64,000 nucleotides of DNA from Actinomycetaceae bacterium (lineage in GTDB: Bacteria; Actinomycetota; Actinomycetes; Actinomycetales; Actinomycetaceae). The position numbers and the translations under genes were made by a program. Positions 54,889-62,633 of the stretch are shown here, piece after piece; positions within the stretch are counted from its first letter, which is position 1; every line of letters begins with the position of its first letter. Under the pieces are notes generated by a model that saw only the letters and a program-made list of their open reading frames with translations, did not search any database and was not told the origin of the DNA. Where the stretch lies: assembly GCA_030532515.1 (NCBI GenBank), contig JAUNKY010000001.1, positions 38,793 through 102,792 of the forward strand, given 5' to 3'.

Positions 54889-55926
54889 TTACTTGCCAGC
54901 TGCTTCCTTCAGCAAGTCGAACTTGAAGTAGGTTTCTGGGGTCAGCAGGTCAGCTTCCTGTACCTTGCCGTTCTTGACGAAGAACTTGCCCATGGTGGTC
55001 AGCCAGTTCTTGATGGTGCCGTTTTCCCACAGTTCTACCTGTTCCTTGGAAGAGAGAACCTTGATGTACTTGGCTTCGCCCTTCAGCTTTTCTACGTCCT
55101 GGCCGGACAGAGCAGCTACCAGTTCAACGGTCTTGTCTGGGTTTTCTGCACGGTAGTCCAGAGCTTCGGTCAGTACCATTTCAACGCGCTTAGCCAGTTC
55201 TGGGTTTTCCTTGTCCAGGCCCTTACGCATTACGATTGCGGATGGGAATGCCATCTGGTCTTCGAAGTCCTTATCTTCAGCCAGTTCTACCAGGTCTGGA
55301 ACCTGTCCCTTGATGGTGTCTACCATTGGGTACCACAGGCCGGCTGCGTCAATCTGACCAGCGGAGAATGCGGAAACTACGGTGCCTGGATCCATTGGAA
55401 CGCGTTCGATGTCAGCGACGGTCATGCCTTCCTTTTCCAGGGCCAGGGTCAGGATGGTGTCGCCAGAGGTGCCTTCTGGAACACCTACCTTCTTACCCTT
55501 CAGGTCCTTGATGGACTTGATGCCTGGCTGTGCGATCAGGCGGTCTGCTTGAGAGGTAGCGATCAGGCAAGCCATGTCTGCCTTGCCGGAAGCTGGCAGC
55601 CAGAATGCGCCGTTACCGATGTAGCCGTAGTCCAGGTCCTTGGTGCCCAGGGCCTGAATCTGCAGTGGGCCGTTGGTGAAGGTCTTGAGGTTTACCTTCA
55701 GGTTGTGCTTTTCCCACAGCTTTTGGTCGTTAGCAATTGCGATCAGGGCGGTGCCGTTCAGGTCTGGAATGTAACCGAAGTTTACTTCCATTACTTCTGC
55801 TGGGGCGGCGGCCTTGTCACCGTCTGCTGGCTTATCCATTGCCTTGTCGGCTGCGCCGCCACAGGCAGCCATGCCGAAGGACAGGGCAGCTACGGCTGCG
55901 AATGATGCGAAACGACGTAACTTCAT
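54889..55926 (-). CDS. ABC substrate-binding lipoprotein (SsuA/TauA/NMT1 family)
   Basis: 345 residues. Lipoprotein signal peptide with lipobox GMAAC (Cys22), then a periplasmic-binding-protein fold of the nitrate/sulfonate/taurine class: NFGYIPDLNGTALIAIANDQ, LDYGYIGNGAFWL, LKGKKVGVPEGTSGDTILTL and AGQIDAAGLWYP. It captures the compound imported by the two genes upstream in the operon. GGAGAA precedes the ATG. The aromatic-rich pocket typical of the family cannot be assigned to a substrate by eye; the sulfatase neighbour suggests a sulfate ester. Confidence 0.92.
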   Translation of the reverse strand: MKLRRFASFAAVAALSFGMAACGGAADKAMDKPADGDKAAAPAEVMEVNFGYIPDLNGTALIAIANDQKLWEKHNLKVNLKTFTNGPLQIQALGTKDLDYGYIGNGAFWLPASGKADMACLIATSQADRLIAQPGIKSIKDLKGKKVGVPEGTSGDTILTLALEKEGMTVADIERVPMDPGTVVSAFSAGQIDAAGLWYPMVDTIKGQVPDLVELAEDKDFEDQMAFPSAIVMRKGLDKENPELAKRVEMVLTEALDYRAENPDKTVELVAALSGQDVEKLKGEAKYIKVLSSKEQVELWENGTIKNWLTTMGKFFVKNGKVQEADLLTPETYFKFDLLKEAAGK

Positions 55927-56040
55927 TTCGATTCTCCTTTGAATTTCTATGTGTTTTGGTTTTGAGTTTTGGTTTTTTAAGTGAAACCGGTTTTACTCGG
56001 AATAAACCGGTTTCACTTGAGGTTTTGGGGGATCCGGTTT

Positions 56041-56850
56041 TTACTGTGGTCCGACTGGGCCGTCGTAGGTGTGGTTCGGATCTTGGTGGTAAACGGCTTT
56101 CCAGATCTTGTTGCGTAGCTGCGCAAATTCTGGGGATAGACGCATTTCGTCGGTACGTGGGTAAGGCAGGTCGATGGGGATGATGTCGTAAATACGACCT
56201 GGCTTAGCTGCCATTACCACTACGCGGTTTGCCAAGAAGACGGCTTCGTCTACGTCGTGGGTAATGAACATTACGGTACGTTTGTCTTGGCTCCAGGCGT
56301 CGAGCAGCTGGGACTGGAGTTGTACGCGGGTAAGTGCGTCCAGTGCGCCGAATGGTTCGTCCATCAAGAGGATGGAGGGGTTTACTGCGTAGGCGCGGGC
56401 GATTGCGCAGCGCTGCTTCATACCACCTGAAAGGGTCTTTGGCAGGGCATCTGCGAACTGGGTGAGGCCCACCATTTCGATGAAGTGTTCGGCGATTTCG
56501 CGGCGCTGCTGCTTGCTGATGTCCTTACGTGAACGCAGACCGAATTCTACGTTGGCGCGGACGGTTAGCCAGGGGAATAGAGCGTACTGCTGGAAAATCA
56601 CGCCGCGTTCTGGGGATGGTCCGTCTACTTCTTTTCCGTCTACGGTGACTGAACCTTCAGAAGGGGTGATGAGACCGGCCAGTAGGTTCATCATGGTGGA
56701 CTTGCCACAGCCGGATGGGCCTACGACGGTTACGAATTCGGATTCGCCCAGTTCCAGGGAAACGTGGTCGAGTGCTTGGAAGTAGTCTTTGCCAAGGCGG
56801 AATACTTTAGAGACGTCTTTGAGGACGATCTTATTTGGCTTAGTAGTCAT
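56041..56850 (-). CDS. ABC importer ATPase (SsuB/TauB family)
   Basis: 269 residues. Walker A GPSGCGKSTMMNLLAG, Q loop IFQQYALFPWLTVRAN, signature LSGGMKQRCAIARAYA, Walker B ILLMDEPFGALDALTR and H loop FITHDVDEA. The FPW and GGMKQR variants are characteristic of the nitrate/sulfonate/taurine ATPase group. ATG four bases after the permease stop, with GGAGAGGA inside the permease gene end. Confidence 0.94.
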   Translation of the reverse strand: MTTKPNKIVLKDVSKVFRLGKDYFQALDHVSLELGESEFVTVVGPSGCGKSTMMNLLAGLITPSEGSVTVDGKEVDGPSPERGVIFQQYALFPWLTVRANVEFGLRSRKDISKQQRREIAEHFIEMVGLTQFADALPKTLSGGMKQRCAIARAYAVNPSILLMDEPFGALDALTRVQLQSQLLDAWSQDKRTVMFITHDVDEAVFLANRVVVMAAKPGRIYDIIPIDLPYPRTDEMRLSPEFAQLRNKIWKAVYHQDPNHTYDGPVGPQ

Positions 56851-56854
56851 GGGG

Positions 56855-57667
56855 TTACATCCTCTCCTGCCAGCCGGTCAGCTTGTTTTCGGTGAACAGC
56901 AGGATGCGGTCCATGATCAAGCCGAAGACACCGATGGTTACCAGGGAAACGAAAATGGTTGGCATATCGTAGTAAATCTGTGCGTTCTGCATGCGGTAGC
57001 CCAGGCCGACGGATGCGGCGATCAGTTCTGCTGCAACCACGGTTGCCCAAGCGGAACCCAGACCCACGCGCATACCTACGAGGATGAATGGGGTGGAGGC
57101 AGGCACAACTACCTTGGCGAAGATGCGTCCGTCACCAGCGCCGAGTACGCGAGCTGCGTTAATCAGGGTCTTGTCTACGTTGATCACACCTTGGAAGGTT
57201 GAGATAACACAAGAGAGGAAGGCTGCCAGGAAGATAACGAAGATCTTTGGTTGTTCGCCGATACCCATGAGCACGATGGCTAGTGGGATGATCGCCAAAG
57301 GTGGCACGGTACGGAAGAACTGAATCCAGGGTTCGAATAGGCCACGTGCTGGGATGTACCAGCCCATTAGGAAGCCGACTGGGATTGCCAAGGTAGTGCC
57401 CAGGGCGAAGCCGGTGAGAACGCGGGCTAGGGAAGCCAGGGTGTCGGTTACCCAGATGCCGTTAGAAAGCATGGAGCCGAAGCGGTGGGCAACTTCCATA
57501 GGGGTTGGCAGGTTGATACCCATTTTTGCCAGGGCCCACCACATGCCAATGCCACCAACTACGGAAACGATATTTAGGGTGAGCAGCAGACGCTTCTTAC
57601 GTGCTTCTTCTACTTTAGGATCACGCATTTGTGAGTCTTTGGCCGGTTTGGTAGCGGCTTCACTCAT
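56855..57667 (-). CDS. ABC importer permease (SsuC/TauC family)
   Basis: 270 residues with about six membrane helices. The ATPase-docking loop holds [24 protein letters not shown] residues ([11 protein letters not shown], then [20 protein letters not shown]). First gene of the operon permease-ATPase-binding protein-sulfatase; AAAGGAG precedes the ATG. A 276-bp A/T-rich region separates it from the divergent ROK regulator. Confidence 0.93.
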   Translation of the reverse strand: MSEAATKPAKDSQMRDPKVEEARKKRLLLTLNIVSVVGGIGMWWALAKMGINLPTPMEVAHRFGSMLSNGIWVTDTLASLARVLTGFALGTTLAIPVGFLMGWYIPARGLFEPWIQFFRTVPPLAIIPLAIVLMGIGEQPKIFVIFLAAFLSCVISTFQGVINVDKTLINAARVLGAGDGRIFAKVVVPASTPFILVGMRVGLGSAWATVVAAELIAASVGLGYRMQNAQIYYDMPTIFVSLVTIGVFGLIMDRILLFTENKLTGWQERM

Positions 57668-57769
57668 TGTGATCTCCTTTCCACAAAGTGTGAAGAGAAT
57701 GTTGGTTCTTCTTTGAATCCAAGTAAATCTGCAGTGACTTACTTATTCATAAAAACAGAATAAAGACAA

Positions 57770-57801
57770 TTTATTTTGTTTCGCACAGAATTCAAAATTA
57801 A
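57770..57801. promoter_or_regulatory. Candidate ROK (NagC/Mlc-like) operator
   Basis: TTTATTTTG (57770-57778) faces CAAAATTAA (57793-57801), 8 of 9 paired, 14 bases apart, in the region between the permease gene and the ROK gene. The TTATTTTG/CAAAATAA character resembles NagC/Mlc sites in other bacteria. Binding is inference. Confidence 0.4.
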
Positions 57802-57943
57802 TCTAAGTAACCTTATTATTAAGGGCGGAATATCAACAAAAACTCGGCGATATTTTCTAAAATAGTATTAATGAATTATTCCGATTACAAAAATACGTGG
57901 TTTTGTAGTTACTAATTACGAAACATTCCAAAGGTACGTCATT

Positions 57944-59104
57944 ATGCCAAAAGCCTTAAAAACCGCGGTTAACACCCAAATTTTCAACGAAGAAAATCAA
58001 CTAATTACGCAACAGCGTCAAACCATTGTGGAGCTCCTCCGCACCAAGGGCCCCCTTACCCGCCAACAACTGGTCGCCGAAACCGGCTACACCAGAGCTA
58101 CCGTGAGCGCCCTCGTCACAAAACTAAAAGAATGCAACGCGATACTCTCTCCTGATACTCGCCAAACTGCAGGACGCGGTCGCCCTACCCAGCTGCTCAG
58201 CCTCAACCGCGACTGCCCGCAGTACGTGGGGGTGGCGATCCAAAAGCTACGCGGCACCGCCACCATCCACAACGTGGTGCACGAACCGCTGCTAAGCGTC
58301 GAAGTTCCCAACCCCACGGGCGTAATCAGCCTGGAAATCCTTGAAAAAACGGTGCGAGAACTTTCCGTCAGCGCCCGCCAACGCGGCCTTTCTTTACGAC
58401 ACTTGCAGTCAGTCGGGTGCGCTTTTCCCGGTTTGCTTCCCAATCAGCGACTCAACCACCTGCCCAACACGGATAGCCGCGAATTGGCCTACGCTTTCGA
58501 AGCATTTATTGAAGACTGGTTTGGGTTTAAACCGATTATTGACGGCACCGCCCGAGCAGCGGCCCTAGCTGAACTGCGACACCGCCCGTCCTTAACTGAC
58601 TGCCTGTACTTCCGTGTTTCTGACGGTGTGGCCATGACACAGGTGGTGGCCTCAAACCTGGTAACCGGCACTTACCGTCTGGCGGGCGAAATTGGGCATA
58701 TCACTATTGATCCAAACGGTTTTAACTGCTTTTGCGGAAAACGCGGGTGTTTAGAGACGATTATTTCTAATCCGGCGCTCTGCCGTTTGGCTGGGGTTTC
58801 CTCAACCTATGCGCTGTTACAGCAGTGGTCTGATGGCGACCCCGCGGTGCGGGCGCTACTTACTAATGCGATGCGGATTACCGGCGCGGAACTAGCTCAC
58901 GCAGCGCTGATAACCGATCCGGGTTCGATCATCGTTTCTTGGAGCATTACGCAGCAGATTCCCGAACTGTTCACGATTCTAGAAGAATCTATCCGCGATG
59001 GGTTACTGCCGGCACTGCGCCGAAGTATTCAGATTGAACCGGCGATTTTGCCGGAGGTGACTTCCTGTTCGCGCGGTGCAGCTTATCTTTCAGCGCTGTC
59101 CTAG
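57944..59104 (+). CDS. ROK-family transcriptional regulator
   Basis: 386 residues. An N-terminal winged helix (RQTIVELLRTKGPLTRQQLV, then TRATVSALVTKL) is fused to a ROK sugar-binding domain with GEIGHITIDPNGF and the complete zinc motif CFCGKRGCLETI. ROK repressors of the NagC/XylR type bind free or phosphorylated sugars. It is divergent from the ABC/sulfatase operon and most likely represses it, which hints that the imported sulfate ester is a sugar. The word AAAGGTACGTCATT ends exactly one base before the ATG and supplies its AAAGG ribosome site. Confidence 0.92.
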   Translation: MPKALKTAVNTQIFNEENQLITQQRQTIVELLRTKGPLTRQQLVAETGYTRATVSALVTKLKECNAILSPDTRQTAGRGRPTQLLSLNRDCPQYVGVAIQKLRGTATIHNVVHEPLLSVEVPNPTGVISLEILEKTVRELSVSARQRGLSLRHLQSVGCAFPGLLPNQRLNHLPNTDSRELAYAFEAFIEDWFGFKPIIDGTARAAALAELRHRPSLTDCLYFRVSDGVAMTQVVASNLVTGTYRLAGEIGHITIDPNGFNCFCGKRGCLETIISNPALCRLAGVSSTYALLQQWSDGDPAVRALLTNAMRITGAELAHAALITDPGSIIVSWSITQQIPELFTILEESIRDGLLPALRRSIQIEPAILPEVTSCSRGAAYLSALS

Positions 59105-59147
59105 ACCACGCCGGGTGGCGTTTAACAAATGCTTCCTTGAAGCTAAC

Positions 59148-59192
59148 AGTTACCGGACTGCCAGTTACCGGGCTGCCAGTTACCGGGCTAAC
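59148..59192. repeat. Three tandem 15-bp repeats
   Basis: AGTTACCGGRCTGCC at 59148, 59163 and (diverged end) 59178, between the ROK gene and the convergent tauE-like gene. Possibly slippage DNA; a fourth partial copy overlaps the tauE stop. Confidence 0.8.
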
Positions 59193-59198
59193 TATTAG

Positions 59199-59978
59199 TT
59201 ACAGGGCTAAGGCAACTGCGGTAACTGCTCCGACTCCCGCTAAGAGGGCTGCGAATATTAGGGTGAGGACGTGCGGTTTAGCGCGCTGGGAAAGTGGTCC
59301 GCCAATAAAAGATCCGGCCATGGAACCGCCCATAAAGGCGAATACCACGTACCAATCTACGGTTACGGGCTGTCCCCACCGCGAAACTAAACCAGAAAGC
59401 GCAGCCAGAATCATAATAAGCAGTGAAGTGCCGGCAGCTTCGCGAATGTTGAAGCCCAGTACTACGATTAGGATGGGCACCACGATAAAGCCGCCTCCTA
59501 CGCCGAAGAAGCCGGTGAGGAATCCGGTGAACAGCGCTGCCAAAGCAATCATCCACACGGCTTTGCGTGCTGCGGGTTTCGTTTCGGTAGTTCCTTGGCG
59601 AGCAGCTTTAGCTTCATTCAGTCCTTTGCGGAGCATTACCAGCGACATGGCAGAGATCATGATGGCAAAGCTGGTGAGCAGCGTGGTACCAGATACCCAG
59701 CCGGCGGCGCGCGCCCCCAGGAAAGAGCCCACCATGGCAACGCCGGCGAAAACCAGGCCGTCTTTGAACCGCACGTTTCCAGCGCGGATTCTTCCCGGGA
59801 GGGCGGTGAGGGCGGTGGCCAGAACAATTACTAGCGATCCCATGGCTGCTCCGTGGGGCGTCTGTCCCAGCAGATAGATTAGTGCTGGGACTGCTAAGAT
59901 GCCTCCGCCAGCGCCTAATGCTCCAACTACGGCGCCGACTCCTAAACCTACTAAGATCGCAATAATGATTGATTCCAC
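59199..59978 (-). CDS. TauE/SafE-family anion exporter
   Basis: 259 residues with about eight membrane helices in two halves, each with the family's Gly-rich start (VVGALGAGGGILAVPALIYL and FLTGFFGVGGGFIVVPILIV). The family exports sulfite, sulfoacetate or similar anions. In view of the nearby sulfatase operon, disposal of surplus sulfur anion is plausible but unproven. I chose GTG 59978: TTGCAA and TACAAC lie 17 bases apart just upstream, with TACAAC seven bases before the GTG, so the mRNA is probably leaderless and the TTG at 60014 belongs to the -35 box. Confidence 0.87.
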   Translation of the reverse strand: MESIIIAILVGLGVGAVVGALGAGGGILAVPALIYLLGQTPHGAAMGSLVIVLATALTALPGRIRAGNVRFKDGLVFAGVAMVGSFLGARAAGWVSGTTLLTSFAIMISAMSLVMLRKGLNEAKAARQGTTETKPAARKAVWMIALAALFTGFLTGFFGVGGGFIVVPILIVVLGFNIREAAGTSLLIMILAALSGLVSRWGQPVTVDWYVVFAFMGGSMAGSFIGGPLSQRAKPHVLTLIFAALLAGVGAVTAVALAL

Positions 59979-59985
59979 GTTAAAA

Positions 59986-60014
59986 GTTGTACACAGTTGC
60001 ACTGCTGATTGCAA
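59986..60014 (-). promoter_or_regulatory. Predicted promoter giving a leaderless tauE-like mRNA
   Basis: On the minus strand: TTGCAA (60014-60009), 17-base spacer ending in TG, TACAAC (59991-59986), then seven bases to GTG at 59978. No ribosome site present. Confidence 0.55.
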
Positions 60015-60034
60015 GGATGACGCTTGGGAAAATA

Positions 60035-60064
60035 AAATCCCGGTCTCTTTCGAGACCGGGATTT
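60035..60064 (-). terminator. Terminator of the fructose-bisphosphate aldolase gene
   Basis: 13-bp perfect stem AAATCCCGGTCTC / GAGACCGGGATTT with a 4-base loop; on the minus strand followed by TATTTTCC. Confidence 0.93.
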
Positions 60065-60098
60065 CAAGGTTTATGCGGCTTGGTTAAACCAGATTAAA

Positions 60099-61124
60099 TC
60101 ACTTAATCTTGGTGCCTGCGGAGCCCAGACGCTCACAAGCTTCAACCACGCGAGCAGCCATGCCAGCTTCAGCAGCTGCGCCCCATGCACGTGGGTCGTA
60201 CTGCTTCTTGTTGCCAACTTCGCCGTCGATCTTCAGAACGCCTTCGTAGTTACGCATCATCCAGTCAACAACTGGGCGGGTGAATGCGTACTGGGTGTCG
60301 GTGTCAACGTTCATCTTGATAACGCCGTTTGCAACAGCGGTAGCAATTTCTTCTGCGGTGGAGCCGGAGCCACCGTGCATTACCAAGTCGAATGGGCGAT
60401 CGCCAGCGCCGAACTTTGCGCCAACTTCTTCCTGAATGGTGCCCAGCAGTTCTGGACGCAGCTTAACTGCACCTGGCTTGTAAACGCCGTGTACGTTGCC
60501 GAAGGTCAGAGCGGTCAGGTAACGACCCTTTTCGCCCAGGCCCAGAGCTTCAACGGTCTTGATGCCGTCTTCGGTGGTGGTGTAGAGCTTTTCGTTGATT
60601 TCTGCAGCAACGCCGTCTTCTTCGCCACCAACAACACCAATTTCAACTTCCAAAATGGTGCGTGCGCGGTGTGCCAGGTCCAGCATTTCCTGAGCAATCA
60701 GCAGGTTTTCTTCCAATGGCACAGCAGAGCCGTCCCACATGTGGGACTGGAAGAATGGCAGACGACCAGCTTCAACTTCTTCGATTTCCAGAGCCAGCAG
60801 TGGCTTAATCCAGGAATCCAGGTTGCCCTTAGAGCAGTGGTCGGTGTGCAGAGCTACGGTTACGTCGTAGTTCTTAGCGATTTCGCGTGCGTAAGCAGCC
60901 ATTGCCAAAGAACCAGCTACACGGTCCTTTACAGTGGAGCCGGACCAGTATTCAGCGCCACCAACAGAAACCTGCAAGATACCGTCAGATTCTGCTTCTG
61001 CGAAGCCGCGGATAGCGGCGGTCAGAGTCTGAGAAGAGGTAACGTTAATCGCTGGGTAGGCGAACTTGCCTTCCTTAGCGCGGTCGAGCATTTCGTTGTA
61101 GACCTCAGGGGTTGCGATTGGCAC
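60099..61124 (-). CDS. fbaA: Class II fructose-bisphosphate aldolase, glycolytic
   Basis: 341 residues, the long class IIA type. Blocks: YPAINVTSSQTLTAAIRGFA, VALHTDHCSKGNLDSWIKPL (zinc His), FFQSHMWDGSAVPLEENL, LEVEIGVVGGEEDGV, FGNVHGVYKPGAV, LVMHGGSGSTAEEI and IKMNVDTDTQYAFTRPV. Start GTG 61124 with a perfect AAGGAGG seven bases upstream; the frame upstream of it has no homology. Single gene with its own terminator. This is presumably the housekeeping aldolase, in contrast to the short catabolic one at 43036-43875. Confidence 0.96.
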   Translation of the reverse strand: MPIATPEVYNEMLDRAKEGKFAYPAINVTSSQTLTAAIRGFAEAESDGILQVSVGGAEYWSGSTVKDRVAGSLAMAAYAREIAKNYDVTVALHTDHCSKGNLDSWIKPLLALEIEEVEAGRLPFFQSHMWDGSAVPLEENLLIAQEMLDLAHRARTILEVEIGVVGGEEDGVAAEINEKLYTTTEDGIKTVEALGLGEKGRYLTALTFGNVHGVYKPGAVKLRPELLGTIQEEVGAKFGAGDRPFDLVMHGGSGSTAEEIATAVANGVIKMNVDTDTQYAFTRPVVDWMMRNYEGVLKIDGEVGNKKQYDPRAWGAAAEAGMAARVVEACERLGSAGTKIK

Positions 61125-61309
61125 TTCCCTGCCTCCTTGATCAAATAGGTGATTTTGACTTAATAATTGTCCCACACTTTTACAACTTTTTGGTAGGCAG
61201 AACGACCCGTTAAAACAAAGTCTATGTCGCCTCTCACACAAGCTCTTAAAGCGTGTTATTTTAAGGTTTTATTTCAGGTGGATTGCTTAGACAAACCGCC
61301 CTCGGGAAA

Positions 61310-61963
61310 TTATCCGCGGTGTTGCAGCACCCAAGCCCACATGGAAATTGCCGCTGCGTGCCCCACGTTCATTGAGCGAGTTGAACCATATTGGGTGATG
61401 TGCACGATTTTTTCGCTGGCCTGCGCCATCTGCGGGCTGAGTCCTGTCGACTCTTCCCCCATCACCAAAACGCAATTACGTGGCAGCTCAGCATCTTCTA
61501 AAGGAACTGAACTGGGGATATTATCTACGCCAACGATCCGCAGTCCCGCTTCTTGCATGGCGGCAGTGAAGGATTCTACGTCTGGATGGTGGTGCACTTG
61601 CATGTAACGGTCGGTGACCATGGCTCCGCGCCGGTTCCAGCGACGCCGCCCCACAATGTGCACGTGGCGAACTCCCATGGCGTTCGCGCTGCGCACAATT
61701 GAGCCGATATTGAAGTCGTGTCCCAGGTTTTCAATGGCAACTTCCAGCCATTGTCCGCGTTCTTTCAGCGAGTTAAGTTCGGCAACAATGGCATCCATTT
61801 TCCAGTAGCGGAAATGGTCTTCGACGTTGCGATAGTCCCCGTTTTCTAAAAGCTGGGGGTCATAGTGGTCTGCGGTGGGCCAGTTTTCGCGGCCGCCTGG
61901 CCACGGGCCGACGCCTACTCCTGGTTCAGATTGGATGACTAGGGATTCAGTTTCTTCATTCAC
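61310..61963 (-). CDS. SpoU/TrmH-family RNA 2'-O-methyltransferase
   Basis: 217 residues. SPOUT motifs: 1 ENLGHDFNIGSIVRSANAMG, 2 VLVMGEESTGLSPQM, 3 VHITQYGSTRSMNVGHAAAI. It binds AdoMet through the C-terminal knot and methylates tRNA or rRNA ribose; the exact site is unknown. Starts with GTG, with AAGG about 9 bases upstream. A CGCCCTCGG word follows the stop at 61297. Confidence 0.92.
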   Translation of the reverse strand: MNEETESLVIQSEPGVGVGPWPGGRENWPTADHYDPQLLENGDYRNVEDHFRYWKMDAIVAELNSLKERGQWLEVAIENLGHDFNIGSIVRSANAMGVRHVHIVGRRRWNRRGAMVTDRYMQVHHHPDVESFTAAMQEAGLRIVGVDNIPSSVPLEDAELPRNCVLVMGEESTGLSPQMAQASEKIVHITQYGSTRSMNVGHAAAISMWAWVLQHRG

Positions 61964-62013
61964 GTTTAGACCTTACCACGGGTTCGTTTTTCACGAAACG
62001 CCCGCTTTTACCC

Positions 62014-62073
62014 AAAGGTACGTCATTGCATTTTCGTACTCCCCCACCACCGCCCGCCCAAAGGTACGTCATT
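62014..62073 (+). repeat. Two direct copies of the AAAGGTACGTCATT word
   Basis: 62014-62027 and 62060-62073, same orientation, 46 bp apart, both followed by GCATTTT. Same CATT variant as the copy in front of the ROK regulator at 57930. Confidence 0.92.
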
Positions 62074-62159
62074 GCATTTTTCCGCACCATTACGGGGATT
62101 GGCAGCATTCTTCTGCGACGCGGGGCAAAGCGAACCAAAATAAACCAAAGCAAAGCAAA

Positions 62160-62186
62160 GCGCCCTCGAGATTATCCCGAGGGCGC
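62160..62186. repeat. Inverted pair of the CGCCCTCG dispersed word
   Basis: GCGCCCTCG (62160-62168) and CGAGGGCGC (62178-62186) with loop AGATTATCC. It lies 50 bases past the stop of the YbjQ gene and could be its terminator, though the following T-rich run is broken. Confidence 0.8.
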
Positions 62187-62236
62187 CTGCCCAACTCTTA
62201 TTTAGTTACCAACTTTTCGCTGGCAAAACTATCCGG

Positions 62237-62566
62237 TCAGCGCTGCACTGGACTAAAGCGCACCGCCGTGCCAGTAGCGGTAACCATCAGCATATTTCCC
62301 GCTCCCATGGTGGTGAAAGAGTAGCGGAAAGCAACGATCCCTTCGGCGCCCATCTGCTGCGCGCGCACAACCATTTCTTCATAGGCTGAGTTGCGGGCGT
62401 TAACTAGTTCCGCTTCATATCCTTCGGCGCGACCGCCGAAAATATTGCGAAAACCGGCTCCCAGGTCTTTCAATGCGTTGATACCAGCAATAGTTTCGCC
62501 GGTAACAATGCCCAGGTACTGGGTAACTGGGTAGCCTTCAACTTTGTCAGTGGTGGTGACTAGCAT
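62237..62566 (-). CDS. YbjQ/UPF0145 family protein
   Basis: 109 residues, cytoplasmic. The family pattern is clear: LGIVTGETIAGINALKDLGA, FGGRAEGYEAELVNARNSAY and GAEGIVAFRYSF, ending with VTATGTAVRF. These small pentameric proteins have been proposed to bind heavy metals; function unproven. AAAGGA precedes the ATG. Confidence 0.92.
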   Translation of the reverse strand: MLVTTTDKVEGYPVTQYLGIVTGETIAGINALKDLGAGFRNIFGGRAEGYEAELVNARNSAYEEMVVRAQQMGAEGIVAFRYSFTTMGAGNMLMVTATGTAVRFSPVQR

Positions 62567-62633
62567 GATATTCCTTTGCTGTTAAAGCGTTTTCACCCTG
62601 GATCCCACAGCGAAAAACGCCTATTTTATAGCA

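Noticed and set aside
59137..59877. 246-residue plus-strand frame with VTGLP repeats
   Set aside because: Antisense to the TauE-like gene; its repetitive start is the translation of the 15-bp tandem repeats.
61125..61309. Frame extending the aldolase gene upstream to 61241
   Set aside because: Residues before the GTG at 61124 have no homology, and a perfect AAGGAGG lies seven bases before that GTG.
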